Shown: positions 18,294-27,904 of the stretch, piece after piece
Numbering within the stretch: the first letter of the stretch is position 1
How the letters are laid out: each line of letters begins with the position of its first letter
Assembly (NCBI RefSeq): GCF_000282315.2
Contig: NZ_AKJN02000006.1
Coordinates: 1,736,001-1,800,000, forward strand
DNA: 64,000 bases
From: Pseudomonas sp. GM41(2012)
GTDB taxonomy: Bacteria; Pseudomonadota; Gammaproteobacteria; Pseudomonadales; Pseudomonadaceae
Reading direction: 5' to 3'
Translations under genes and position numbers: made by a program
Notes under the pieces: model-generated
What the model was told of the DNA's origin: nothing
The model's input: the letters and a program-made list of their open reading frames with translations, nothing else
The model's database searches: none

Positions 18294-19949
18294 ATGAACA
18301 GGTTCTCGCACCGCTCCAGGTTTTACCTGGCATGTTCACTACTTGTGGCAATCAATATTGCCCACGCCGCACAGACTGAAAAAACCAACATCTTGTTTAT
18401 CGTGTCCGATGATACCGGCTACGGTGACCTGGGTCCCTATGGTGGTGGCGTTGGCCGAGGCATGCCGACGCCCAGCATCGATGAACTCGCCGCAGAAGGC
18501 ACAACCTTCTACTCGTTCTACGCCCAGCCCAGCTGCACCCCCGGCCGGGCGGCCATGCAGACCGGGCGCATCCCCAACCGCAGCGGCATGACCACCGTGG
18601 CCTTCCAGGGCCAGGGCGGTGGCCTGCCCGCAGCCGAATGGACCCTGGCGTCCGTGCTGAAAACCGGTGGCTACGAGACTTACTTCACCGGCAAGTGGCA
18701 CTTGGGTGAAGCCGATTACGCCCTGCCCAATGCCCAGGGCTACGACGTGATGAAGTACGTCGGCCTGTATCACCTCAACGCCTACACCTATGCCGACCCG
18801 CAGTGGTTCCCGGACATGGATCCGGAAACCCGGGCAATGTTCCAGAAAGTTACCAGAGGGGCGTTGTCGGGCAAAGCGGGCGAAACGCCGGTCGAAGAGT
18901 TCAAGGTCAATGGCCAGTACGTCGACACCCCGGTCGTGGATGGCAAACCCGGTGTGGTCGGTATTCCGTTCTTTGACAGCTATGTCGAAAAAGCCGCGCT
19001 GGAGTTTCTCGATACCGCCTCAAAATCCAGCAAGCCGTTCTTTATCAACATCAACTTCATGAAGGTACACCAGCCCAACATGCCGGCACCGGAGTTCGTG
19101 CACAAGTCGATATCCAAGTCCAAGTACGCCGACTCGGTGGTGGAACTCGACACCCGTATTGGTCACATCATGGACAAGTTGAAAGCGCTGGGTATGGATA
19201 AAAATACCCTGGTGGTTTACACCACCGACAACGGTGCCTGGCAGGACGTTTATCCAGACGCCGGCTACACGCCGTTCCGCGGCACCAAAGGCACGGTGCG
19301 TGAAGGGGGCAACCGGGTGCCGGCGATCATGGTCTGGCCGGGTAAAATCAAGGCTGACGCGAAAAATCACGACATTCTCGGTGGACTCGACCTGATGGCG
19401 ACATTCGCCTCTGTGGCCGGGGTCAAGCTGCCGGAGAAAGATCGCGACGGTCAGCCGATCATCTTCGACAGCTACGACATGACCCCGGTGTTGCTCGGAA
19501 CCGGCCCTGACCCACGCAAGGAGTGGTTCTACTTCACCGAGAACGAGTTATCGCCGGGGGCCACCCGTGTCGGCCACTTCAAGGCGGTGTTCAACCTACG
19601 GGGGGATGATGGCGCCCAAACCGGTGGCCTCGCCGTCGACTCCAACCTTGGCTGGAAAGGAGCATCCAAGTACGTGGCGATCGTGCCGCAGGTCTTCGAC
19701 TTGCTACAAGATCCTCAAGAGCGCTATGACATTTTCATGAATAACTACACCGAGCACACCTGGACCCTGGTGTCTATCAGCCAGGCAATCACCAAGCTGA
19801 TGAAAACCTACGTCCAGTACCCACCCCGCAAACTGCAAAGCATGGGTTATGACGGGCCGATTGAATTGTCCAACTACCAGAAATTCCAGTCGGTCCGCGA
19901 AGACCTGGAGAAGGAGGGCATCCACCTGCCTATGCCCGCCGGTAATTAG
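18294..19949 (+). CDS. Periplasmic arylsulfatase
   Basis: A 551-residue type I sulfatase that would release sulfate from sulfate esters. A signal peptide (to about AHAAQ) is followed by the metal site VSDDTGYGDLGPYGG and the formylglycine motif CTPGR (CxPxR), with GKWHLGE after it. TTDNGAWQ supplies later metal ligands. The Cys-type motif needs an aerobic formylglycine-generating enzyme, which is not in this window. Length is normal. Confidence 0.92.
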   Translation: MNRFSHRSRFYLACSLLVAINIAHAAQTEKTNILFIVSDDTGYGDLGPYGGGVGRGMPTPSIDELAAEGTTFYSFYAQPSCTPGRAAMQTGRIPNRSGMTTVAFQGQGGGLPAAEWTLASVLKTGGYETYFTGKWHLGEADYALPNAQGYDVMKYVGLYHLNAYTYADPQWFPDMDPETRAMFQKVTRGALSGKAGETPVEEFKVNGQYVDTPVVDGKPGVVGIPFFDSYVEKAALEFLDTASKSSKPFFININFMKVHQPNMPAPEFVHKSISKSKYADSVVELDTRIGHIMDKLKALGMDKNTLVVYTTDNGAWQDVYPDAGYTPFRGTKGTVREGGNRVPAIMVWPGKIKADAKNHDILGGLDLMATFASVAGVKLPEKDRDGQPIIFDSYDMTPVLLGTGPDPRKEWFYFTENELSPGATRVGHFKAVFNLRGDDGAQTGGLAVDSNLGWKGASKYVAIVPQVFDLLQDPQERYDIFMNNYTEHTWTLVSISQAITKLMKTYVQYPPRKLQSMGYDGPIELSNYQKFQSVREDLEKEGIHLPMPAGN

Positions 19950-19956
19950 TTGCGTG

Positions 19957-19990
19957 GCGGCAGCCTCGATAGAGGTTGCCGCTTCTACTT
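19957..19990 (+). terminator. Terminator of the arylsulfatase gene
   Basis: A hairpin GCGGCA-CCTC / GAGG-TGCCGC with one mismatch and a GATA loop, starting 8 bases after the stop and followed by a T-rich run. Confidence 0.8.
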
Positions 19991-20100
19991 TCCCTTGGAA
20001 GACAAAACTCCGTCCGACGATTACTGGCCTGCTTGCGACCGACCGCTTTGGGTCGACAACAGCCCTTCGCGACGGGACGTTATCGGGCCGATTTCGGTCG

Positions 20101-20125
20101 GTCGTGACAGGCAGAAACCGGCCAA
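20101..20125 (+). repeat. Dispersed intergenic motif, copy 2
   Basis: Inverse copy of the 13287-13311 motif (GTCGTGACAGGCAGAAACC then GGCCAA), followed by GAGCGGACAG. It lies between the arylsulfatase terminator and the decayed GNAT gene. Confidence 0.6.
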
Positions 20126-20188
20126 GAGCGGACAGTTGTTCTACTGCACAATTATCCAGGCAGTTCTACCCGCAAGGAGAGCGATCTT

Positions 20189-20545
20189 ATGAAGCCCGTC
20201 AGAACTCGTCCCCTACAAAGTGCTGATGCTGAGGCGTTGCTGACATTCGAACTGGACAATCGGGAATGGTTCGAGAGCCACATTGACGCGCGCGGTTCTG
20301 CTTTTTACTCGGTGCAGGGCGTCACCGACCACATTGCCGCTTATTTAGCTGATTTTACCGCCGGAACCTCGCACCCATTCGTCATCGAAGATGACGGCGG
20401 AAACATCGTGGGTCGGTAGAACCTCAAAGGCATCGACATGACCGAGCGGTCGGCAGAAGTCGGCTACCGGATTGCCCAAAACGCTTGCGGACAGGGAAGG
20501 GGCAGAGCACGACTATCGGTTTGGTCTTTCGATTTAGATGGGTGA
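20189..20545 (+). pseudogene. Decayed GNAT (RimJ/RimL-like) acetyltransferase
   Basis: A good ribosome site (GGAG) and an N-terminus typical of RimJ-type acetyltransferases (MKPVRTRPLQSADAEALLTFELDNREWFE) are followed by a TAG stop at 20417-20419. The same frame continues after the stop with acetyltransferase sequence (NLKGIDMTERSAEVGYRIAQ then NACGQG), the start of the acetyl-CoA-binding motif. It then loses resemblance and ends at 20545. Both a premature stop and loss of the last third point to a dead gene. Confidence 0.85.
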
Positions 20546-20686
20546 AGTTCCAGTAATTACCTTTCGCACGGGGGCATGATGCCCTCATTGCCGCCCTACC
20601 TGAGCCGCGAATACAGGCTGACAGCCAAAAAGCGATTAATCGGGTGCGTCCAAAAAAACAGGGACCATTCAAACCTGTTGTTCTGA

Positions 20687-21337
20687 TCAACGATCAAGGC
20701 GCTCCCCTAATGACTCTGCCATCCGAACCAAATCAGCAAACGACTTTGCGTGCATTTTTTTCATTGCATGCCCGCGGTGAATTTTCACAGTGATCTCGCT
20801 CAGATTCATCTGCCCTGCAATCTGTTTGTTCATCAAACCTTTGACTGCAAGGGCCATTACCTCTTTCTCACGAACTGTCAGCGTCTGATAGTGGGCATGC
20901 AGATCTGAAAACTGCTGCTCCATTTGCCGGCGTCTGACATCTGCCTGCAGTGCGGCAGACACTGCATCCAAAAGGTCCTGTTCACGGAACGGTTTTGCCA
21001 AAAAATCCACCGCGCCGGCTTTCATCGCCTTGACAGACATTTCTATGTCCCCATGCCCAGTGATGAAAATAATCGGGATATTGGCATTGGATTTAGCTAA
21101 CTGGCTTTGGAATTCAAGACCACTGTTACCTTGAAGTCGTACATCAAGGATTAAACAGCTGGCACACTCTGTCTTTGGCTGTTGAAGAAATTCCGCAGTG
21201 GATGCGAACGTCTCGACGTGTATGCCGGTGGAGCGTAAAAGATTGCTTAATGCGTTGCGCATGGAAGCGTCGTCGTCCACCACGAACACCATAGAACCAT
21301 TACTGACTTGCTCACTGGATGGTGGATTTCCGTTCAT
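20687..21337 (-). CDS. FixJ/NarL-type response regulator
   Basis: A 216-residue regulator. The receiver domain (VFVVDDDASMRNAL, phospho-acceptor Asp in LILDVRLQG, Lys in FLAKPF) is followed by a LuxR-type HTH (LTVREKEVMALAVKGLMNKQIAGQMNLSEITVK). GAGG lies upstream of the ATG at 21337. It is on the same strand as the giant sensor kinase, separated by an LRAT-like gene, and is its likely partner. Confidence 0.92.
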   Translation of the reverse strand: MNGNPPSSEQVSNGSMVFVVDDDASMRNALSNLLRSTGIHVETFASTAEFLQQPKTECASCLILDVRLQGNSGLEFQSQLAKSNANIPIIFITGHGDIEMSVKAMKAGAVDFLAKPFREQDLLDAVSAALQADVRRRQMEQQFSDLHAHYQTLTVREKEVMALAVKGLMNKQIAGQMNLSEITVKIHRGHAMKKMHAKSFADLVRMAESLGERLDR

Positions 21338-21442
21338 GCACAGCCCTCTTTGATTGATTGAAGGAAAAAGTGTAGCACAACACTTTATACTGCGTAAGCG
21401 CACACAAGCATGGTTATAACCACCCGAAAACACTAGAGAAAA

Positions 21443-22108
21443 TCATGCCATAAAATACAGTTCCAACGCTAAAACAAAAGAAAGCAGATAACGTGGGCAA
21501 TGAAGAAACGCCCTGACTTGAGCACTACAACTTTCTCCACCAATACACCAACTGCAAAAATGCTCGCAGTTATTGGAAAAAATCCTGTATTGATTTTCAC
21601 CCATTCTTGAACGCGCACGACTGACGATTTCATCGCTTGAATATTCACACGACTCCTGTATTAGCCAGACTGGCTTGCCGTTTGCGAAGCTTTCAAGATC
21701 GGCCACTTCGATGGGCCCCGGTTTGAGTGAACCGCTAAATCCTGAGTAATGCGCTACGTCTCCACACCCAAGATATATTCCATGATGTAAATAAAATTTG
21801 CGCGGGCTAATCAAGTGCGAGCCTATTGGCAAATCACCTGCATCCTTTTCTACATGCACTAACCTTAATGGAAGCATGAAAGAGCTTTGGGGAAACTCAC
21901 CGCTATCGTGGCGTTCGTCGAACATGAAACTTTCGAGTATCAGCGCCTTCAAATAGCCGACGAACTCCATTGCCATTAGTGTCAGACAAAAAACGATTTC
22001 TGATCGAAGCGATGAAAACCCACTTTTCAGCTTAATAGCTAGAGTATTCACGACTGATTCTCCGCAGACCTTGATATGCAATATATCGCCAGGCCTGCGA
22101 AGCTTCAT
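21443..22108 (-). CDS. LRAT/NlpC-P60-like membrane-linked protein
   Basis: A 221-residue protein. A hydrophobic segment lies at about residues 38-60, and an LRAT-type domain follows from about 95. His109 lies in LHHGIYLG, a second His in VAHYSG (His120), and Cys181 in SNNCEHFCSWC is the expected nucleophile. A hydrophobic C-terminal helix ends the protein. LRAT-fold enzymes transfer acyl groups or cleave lipids or peptides; the substrate is not known. It lies between a sensor kinase and its probable regulator. Confidence 0.7.
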   Translation of the reverse strand: MKLRRPGDILHIKVCGESVVNTLAIKLKSGFSSLRSEIVFCLTLMAMEFVGYLKALILESFMFDERHDSGEFPQSSFMLPLRLVHVEKDAGDLPIGSHLISPRKFYLHHGIYLGCGDVAHYSGFSGSLKPGPIEVADLESFANGKPVWLIQESCEYSSDEIVSRARSRMGENQYRIFSNNCEHFCSWCIGGESCSAQVRAFLHCPRYLLSFVLALELYFMA

Positions 22109-22206
22109 TTGTACCCATGATTAATTTAAGCAACCATTAATATACTCCCCCTAAACCTAAGTATTAAACCGAGCGCCTGATTGCAGGCACCCAGAGTGCA
22201 ATAAAC

Positions 22207-25200
22207 TCAATCATGCTCTACAGGAAGTGTGAATTGAACGGTAGCACCGCGGGGCCGGTTGACCGTTGCCCACAAGCGGCCGCCATGTGCCTCGATGATC
22301 GAGCGACAGATTGATAACCCCATTCCCAATCCGGTGGGCTTGGTGGTGTAGAAAGAAGCGAAAATCTGCTCGGTGTTTTCCGAGGCAAACCCTGGCCCCG
22401 AATCGCTCACACTGACGAGCACACAACCGGCGTCATTTAACAGAGCGCTGATGTGCAATTGGCGTTCACCCTCGCTCACACCATTCATGGCCTCGAGCGC
22501 ATTCATGATCAAGTTGAGCAGCACCTGTTGCAGTTCAACGCGATCGCCTTCGATAAAGGGCAAACCGTCTTTGAGTTGAGTCAGAATCAAGGCCCCACTC
22601 TTCACGATCTGGCCACGGGTGAACTCGATCATCTCGCGAATCGCAGCGTTGATGTCCACTGCCCCCTTTTGCGGGGGGGCCTTGCGAATATGCCGACGAA
22701 TTCCACCCAATACATCGGCTGCTCGAGTGGCATCCATGATGAGACTGCCAAGTACTTTGCGGACCTCTTCGATCTCCGGTGGCTGGGTGTTCAGCCAGCG
22801 CAGCGCGGCGTTGGCATTGAGGATGGCCGCAGCAATCGGTTGATTGACTTCATGAGCAATCGAGGCCACAAGTTGTCCCATGGTCGCGACGCGGTTCGCG
22901 TGGGCCAACTCCGTTTGCACCTCGCGATAGCGCCGTTCGCTTTCACGGATTTTTTCTTCCGCCTGCTTGCGTTCGGTCAGATCCAGCACGAAAGCGACCC
23001 CCTCCTTGCTGCTGGCTTCAAACATAGCCAAACCGACAATCACCGGCAGGCGGCGACCATCCTTTGTGAAATACTCCTTTTCGTAGGGTTGGGCATAACC
23101 GGTACGCACCGCCTGCGCCAAAAAGTGCTCGCTGAGCTCACGAAATTCCGGTGTGGTCAGATCTCTCCAGCGCAGGCAGCCCGAGACAAGATCCTCTCGC
23201 TCGTAGCCCACCATGCGAAGAAAGGCGTCATTGGCCTCGATGATGTCACCGTCGGCGTTCCAGACGAGGATCCCTATGATGTTGGCGTCCACGAGACGCC
23301 GAATCTTCCCTTCGCGCTCCGCGACCTCGCGGTACAAACGGGCATTTTCCAGCGAAATGGCAGCCTGTGAAGCCACCAGTTTCAACACGGCAATCCGGGT
23401 TGGGCTGAACACACGGGCGGTCAGATTGTTTTCGAGGTAGAGCGCACCGGTCAGTTTGGCCTGGTTCATCAATGGCAGGCAGAGAACCGATCGGACGTGG
23501 TGCCGACGTATATAGGGGTCTTCGGCAAACGGGGCCTCGGTCAGGGCATCATCAAGAAAAACACTCTCACCCGTGCGCAGGACATGGTAGAGCAGTGACT
23601 CCGGCAGCAACGCCGAAGTCATCGGCTCATCGCGCAACTGCATCGAATGGCTGCCAGTGATAACTTGCGCGGCTATACGATGCTCACCCGTATCCGACAG
23701 AATCAACACGCCTCGTTCGGCGCCGGCCTGTTCGATGGCCGTGCGCATGATCATGTCGATGAGCTTTTCCAGGACGATTTCGCCCGACACGGCCTGCGAG
23801 ACCTTTATCACGGTGGCCAGATCGAGGTGTTCGACCGGTGCGGCCATCGTAGTTGTCGGGCCGAGCGTTTGTTCTTCAGACCTCAGCAACGGATACCGCG
23901 CCTCAAGCTGCCGCACCTTGCCATCAGCGCCCCAACGCAGGTAGCCGTAGCGAGCGTCTTGCAAGTAAACGCGGGCTACTTTCCCAAGACCGCGGGCCGT
24001 GTAGAAGCGAGACGCCAGTTCGTTGGCAAGGGCTTCGATATGGACAAAGCCGCTCTTCTGCGCCGAGTGGATGGCTTGTTCGTAAAGCAACTCAGCCTCG
24101 ATCATGCGCCCTTCGACGCGGGCGATCTCGGCGTCGACCAGCGCGGTCCGGCTCGCGAAATTCTCTGGGCACTGTTCAGCCCAGATCCGGAGTTGCCGGT
24201 GATCCGTCGCCATTGCGATCAAGTGCTGCGCACGTTCGTCCACCGGGACACTGTCGCACCATCGGGCACGAGCCAGCGCGTCATAGAAATAAAATTCAGC
24301 CTCCTCGAAGAACAAATAGGACGTCCATAGCAACTGCTGTGCCTTTGCAGCGGCTTGCATGGCCGCCTTGGGGTCGTCGGCCATGTAGCATGCCTGTAAT
24401 TTGCGGACCCAGTACCAGCACTCCGCCAATGCCAGGTCCGGATTGCTGGACAGGTGAGCTTCGGTGCCTGGCTCGTCAAACTGTCCATCATCAAAACAAC
24501 CGAATATTGGCGTCGAACCCCGGAGCATCCGGATCAGCGCCAGTTGTGTGCCAATGAAATCGGTGACCAGCCCGAAACGCACCTTCCTGGCGTAATCCAG
24601 GCCACGTTCGGCTTCGTCTTGTACCTCGGACAATGGCTCGCCGGCGAAGAGAGAGTCGGAGGTGAGGCTGTTGCCCGCATAAGCACCATACGGCAGGTCA
24701 CCGATCCGGTTCGCCGCAACAAATGAGCGGTGCAGCAGGTCGCGGCATTGCCCTACGGGCTTCATCCAGCGCACCGCAAAATTCGAGAAGCAAAGATAGG
24801 TACTGGCTTCGAATCGCTTCAGGCCTCGTTGTTCAACGAGTTCGCAGCCGAGTTGGCCGAATCGAAATCCTGCCTGGTAGTCGCCGAAACGCCGTCCGGC
24901 CACTCTGAATGCATTGGCGTAATGCACACATGAGGCATCGCAGTTGCCCCCTTCGAGGCTCAGGCTGATCGCCTTGCAGATCAACAGGTCCGTCAGGTTC
25001 GCATCCGTCTGCAAGGCAGGTGGAAAGAGCTTGCTCAGCGCGCTGACGGTCATGAGGGAGCCCGCATCCTCCATCAGCGGCAAATCGATGAGTTCCTCGA
25101 TTTCCCGATCGCCCAGTAACGACCAGATATGGTCGTACTCCTGGCGCACTTCATCGTCGCTCGGATGGGCCGACCACTCGATGCCCACATGCCGCAGATA

Positions 25201-27678
25201 GGCGAGACAGACAGCGACCGCACCATCGCTGCGATCCAGTAGCAGGTAGACATCCATTTGCAGACACACGACGTTGGCTCGTTCGATCGTAGTCGTGGCG
25301 CGATCCGACAGCGCCGCCAGGCGCTTGTCCGCGACCGATAACTGTCCCGTCAGCAGCTCGCATTCGGCCCGGTTCAACTCCAGCGCGAACATCAACCCAT
25401 GTAGACGCGTCCAACAGCTGTCGTCCAACAGCTGCGCACCCGTGGTGAGATAGTTGAGTGCCGAAGCATAGGCCGTTGACGCCTTGGCGCGCTGGCCGGC
25501 CATCAGGTTGAGCTCTGCCAATTGCTCCCGCTCGGCCTGATCGGTGAGCAGCACTGCGCCGCTGTTGAGCTGGCCGACGATGTCAAAGATCGCCTCCTCC
25601 CGCCCTTGCAGGGGCGTCTGCGCTGCGAGTAGCCGGCCGATTCGCAGGTGAGCCTCGGCGCGAGCTCCCTTGGGGATCAGTGAATAGGCCGCTTCATGAA
25701 TACGGTCATGAACAAAACCATAAGCGTCTTCCAGTCGCTGAACCAACTCTTGGCGTACGGCGTCCCACAATACTGTGCGGATCTGTGCCTGGGGGATGCC
25801 CAGAACGGTCGAAAGTGTCGTGGACCCGGCAACGTTCCCCAGACAGGCAAGCTGCTGTAATGCCAGTTGCGTTTCAGTCGGCAAGCGGGTCAGCTTGCCG
25901 ACCATCAGGTCCACGATGTTGTCGGTGTAACCCTTGGCATGGATGCGCTCCGGGCTCCAGCACCACTGCCTTGCTTGATGATCGAAGGTCAGCAGCTGTT
26001 CGTCAGCGAGCGTTTGCAGAAACTGGATCACGAAAAACGGGTTGCCGGCGGTTTTGTCCAGCACCAACTGCGCCAGGGGCTCAATCTGCGCCAGCTCGTC
26101 ATGAAGCGCATCCGCAATCAACTGCTCAATGTGTTCCTTCGCGAGCGGCGCCAGAGTGATTTCATCAATCCTGCCCCCCGCGCTCCGTATGGCCTGAAGT
26201 TTGCCCATTAGTGGGTGTGTGACACTGACCTCATTGCTGCGGTAGGCACCCACCAGCATCAGATGCCGCACATCCGAGCTGGTCAACAGATCCTCCAGCA
26301 GATCGAGCGTTGCCGCGTCGATCCACTGCAGATCGTCCAGGAACAGGGCAAGCGGATGCTCCGCCCGGGCAAATACACCGATAAAGCGCCGGAACACCAG
26401 GAGGAAACGGCGTTGCGCCTGTTGAGGCTCAAGTGTCTGCAGCGGTGGCGGCTCACCAATGATGAGCTTCAGTTCGGGAATGAGGTCGGTCATGAGCCCC
26501 GCGTTGGCATCCAGCGCGTTCTGTAATGCGTCACGCCATTGCGCCAGTTCTGTGTCGTGCTTGCCAAGCAGCGTGCGCACCAGGCTTTGAAATGCCTGCA
26601 CCAACGTCGAATAGGGAATATCGCGCCGGTATTGATCGAACTTGCCGGCAGCGAAGAGTCCTCGCGGCGGGACCAGCGCTTTGTGCAGCTCATTGACCAC
26701 AGAGGATTTGCCAATACCGGAATAGCCGGTGACTAACATGAGTTCCGGCGCGCTACTTGCGATGATCCGATCGAACGCAGCGATCAAGGTACTGACCTCC
26801 TGTTCGCGCCCGTAGAGTTTCTCGGGAATCATCAGCCGGTCGGATGTCCCTTGCTCGCCCAACGCAAAGTCATTGATGTGGCGCAAGGACTCCCAGTCTG
26901 CCAGGCATTGCCGCAGATCGTGTTCAACACTCGCAGCCGTCTGGTAGCGCTCCTCAGCGGTCTTGGCGAGCAGCTTCATGACAATCCGGGAAAGCACGTC
27001 GGGAACGGTTTCGACCCGCACGCTCGGTGGCTGCGGTTTTTTGGCGATATGGCAATGCACCCATTCTATCGGGTCAGAGGCCGTAAACGGCAGCGAGCCC
27101 GTCAGCATCTGGTAAAGCGTGACGCCGAAAGAATAGAGGTCGCTGCGCAAATCGATCGAGCGATTCATCCTGCCGGTCTGCTCCGGTGCCATGTAGGCGA
27201 GCGTGCCGGCGATGGTCTCAGGCGCCTGTCGCTCACGCGGTAGCCACGAGGCGAGGCCGAACCCTGTAAGCCGGGCCTGACCGTCGGAGCAGTTGACCAA
27301 AATATGAGAGGGCTTGATGTCCTTATGAACGAGTCCGCGCTGGTGCAACTTCCCCAATGCCTGCGCGATGCTAATAGCAAGACGCAGAAAAGTGGGTGTT
27401 TCCATGGGGGCAACCAACAGCTGCACAAGCGGCGTACCACCCGTATCTTCGAGCAGCAGATACATCTGCCCACTTTCTCGCACCATCTCAAGCGGACGCA
27501 CCGCCCAAGAACCATCCAGTTGGTCCTTCAAACCAAACTCGTGGGCGAAGCGGCCAAGACAAGCAGGAAGCGGTTGTTCAGCAGCGGGTCGTGCAACGAG
27601 AACACTGCGGTCGCCTTCAACACCCGAGCGTAACTCTCGACAGAGGGTACGCTCGCCATCGTTCCATAGTATCTGCAT
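22207..27678 (-). CDS. Giant kinase-like/AAA-ATPase/GAF-PAS histidine kinase
   Basis: An 1823-residue protein of the trifunctional kinase family. Residues 1-265 form a Ser/Thr-kinase-like domain. At 318-326 is the Walker A site GYSGIGKSS of a signal-transduction ATPase, followed by a long helical repeat region (about 550-1270). A GAF domain (about 1300-1450) and a PAS domain (about 1460-1580) precede the histidine kinase: His1609 in AHEVNQP, NALEAM N-box, SDSGPGF and GLGMGLS. In the kinase-like domain the DFG Asp is Gly139 and the HKDIKPSH motif lacks the usual Asn. The FixJ regulator downstream is the likely target. Confidence 0.9.
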   Translation of the reverse strand: MQILWNDGERTLCRELRSGVEGDRSVLVARPAAEQPLPACLGRFAHEFGLKDQLDGSWAVRPLEMVRESGQMYLLLEDTGGTPLVQLLVAPMETPTFLRLAISIAQALGKLHQRGLVHKDIKPSHILVNCSDGQARLTGFGLASWLPRERQAPETIAGTLAYMAPEQTGRMNRSIDLRSDLYSFGVTLYQMLTGSLPFTASDPIEWVHCHIAKKPQPPSVRVETVPDVLSRIVMKLLAKTAEERYQTAASVEHDLRQCLADWESLRHINDFALGEQGTSDRLMIPEKLYGREQEVSTLIAAFDRIIASSAPELMLVTGYSGIGKSSVVNELHKALVPPRGLFAAGKFDQYRRDIPYSTLVQAFQSLVRTLLGKHDTELAQWRDALQNALDANAGLMTDLIPELKLIIGEPPPLQTLEPQQAQRRFLLVFRRFIGVFARAEHPLALFLDDLQWIDAATLDLLEDLLTSSDVRHLMLVGAYRSNEVSVTHPLMGKLQAIRSAGGRIDEITLAPLAKEHIEQLIADALHDELAQIEPLAQLVLDKTAGNPFFVIQFLQTLADEQLLTFDHQARQWCWSPERIHAKGYTDNIVDLMVGKLTRLPTETQLALQQLACLGNVAGSTTLSTVLGIPQAQIRTVLWDAVRQELVQRLEDAYGFVHDRIHEAAYSLIPKGARAEAHLRIGRLLAAQTPLQGREEAIFDIVGQLNSGAVLLTDQAEREQLAELNLMAGQRAKASTAYASALNYLTTGAQLLDDSCWTRLHGLMFALELNRAECELLTGQLSVADKRLAALSDRATTTIERANVVCLQMDVYLLLDRSDGAVAVCLAYLRHVGIEWSAHPSDDEVRQEYDHIWSLLGDREIEELIDLPLMEDAGSLMTVSALSKLFPPALQTDANLTDLLICKAISLSLEGGNCDASCVHYANAFRVAGRRFGDYQAGFRFGQLGCELVEQRGLKRFEASTYLCFSNFAVRWMKPVGQCRDLLHRSFVAANRIGDLPYGAYAGNSLTSDSLFAGEPLSEVQDEAERGLDYARKVRFGLVTDFIGTQLALIRMLRGSTPIFGCFDDGQFDEPGTEAHLSSNPDLALAECWYWVRKLQACYMADDPKAAMQAAAKAQQLLWTSYLFFEEAEFYFYDALARARWCDSVPVDERAQHLIAMATDHRQLRIWAEQCPENFASRTALVDAEIARVEGRMIEAELLYEQAIHSAQKSGFVHIEALANELASRFYTARGLGKVARVYLQDARYGYLRWGADGKVRQLEARYPLLRSEEQTLGPTTTMAAPVEHLDLATVIKVSQAVSGEIVLEKLIDMIMRTAIEQAGAERGVLILSDTGEHRIAAQVITGSHSMQLRDEPMTSALLPESLLYHVLRTGESVFLDDALTEAPFAEDPYIRRHHVRSVLCLPLMNQAKLTGALYLENNLTARVFSPTRIAVLKLVASQAAISLENARLYREVAEREGKIRRLVDANIIGILVWNADGDIIEANDAFLRMVGYEREDLVSGCLRWRDLTTPEFRELSEHFLAQAVRTGYAQPYEKEYFTKDGRRLPVIVGLAMFEASSKEGVAFVLDLTERKQAEEKIRESERRYREVQTELAHANRVATMGQLVASIAHEVNQPIAAAILNANAALRWLNTQPPEIEEVRKVLGSLIMDATRAADVLGGIRRHIRKAPPQKGAVDINAAIREMIEFTRGQIVKSGALILTQLKDGLPFIEGDRVELQQVLLNLIMNALEAMNGVSEGERQLHISALLNDAGCVLVSVSDSGPGFASENTEQIFASFYTTKPTGLGMGLSICRSIIEAHGGRLWATVNRPRGATVQFTLPVEHD

Positions 27679-27904
27679 GTTGTTTTCCGTCGGAGCGGGA
27701 ACAATAAGTAGGTTCTTGACTACCGCACATTGCCGTCACGCTGTATCCAGTGTCGCGCCGCACATGCCGATGCCGCCGCAATAGCCTACAACAGCTTCCA
27801 GTACCATTAGAACTTAGATCTGATCCAGTCCACCGTCGGCACAAAGGTCAATGCCAGTGATAAAGCTACCGGGGGGACGCTTCACGGAACAACGTAGCCT
27901 CAAT

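Noticed and set aside
20424..20690. 88-residue minus-strand frame
   Set aside because: It covers the decayed GNAT gene and a repeat-like stretch; no start context or family.
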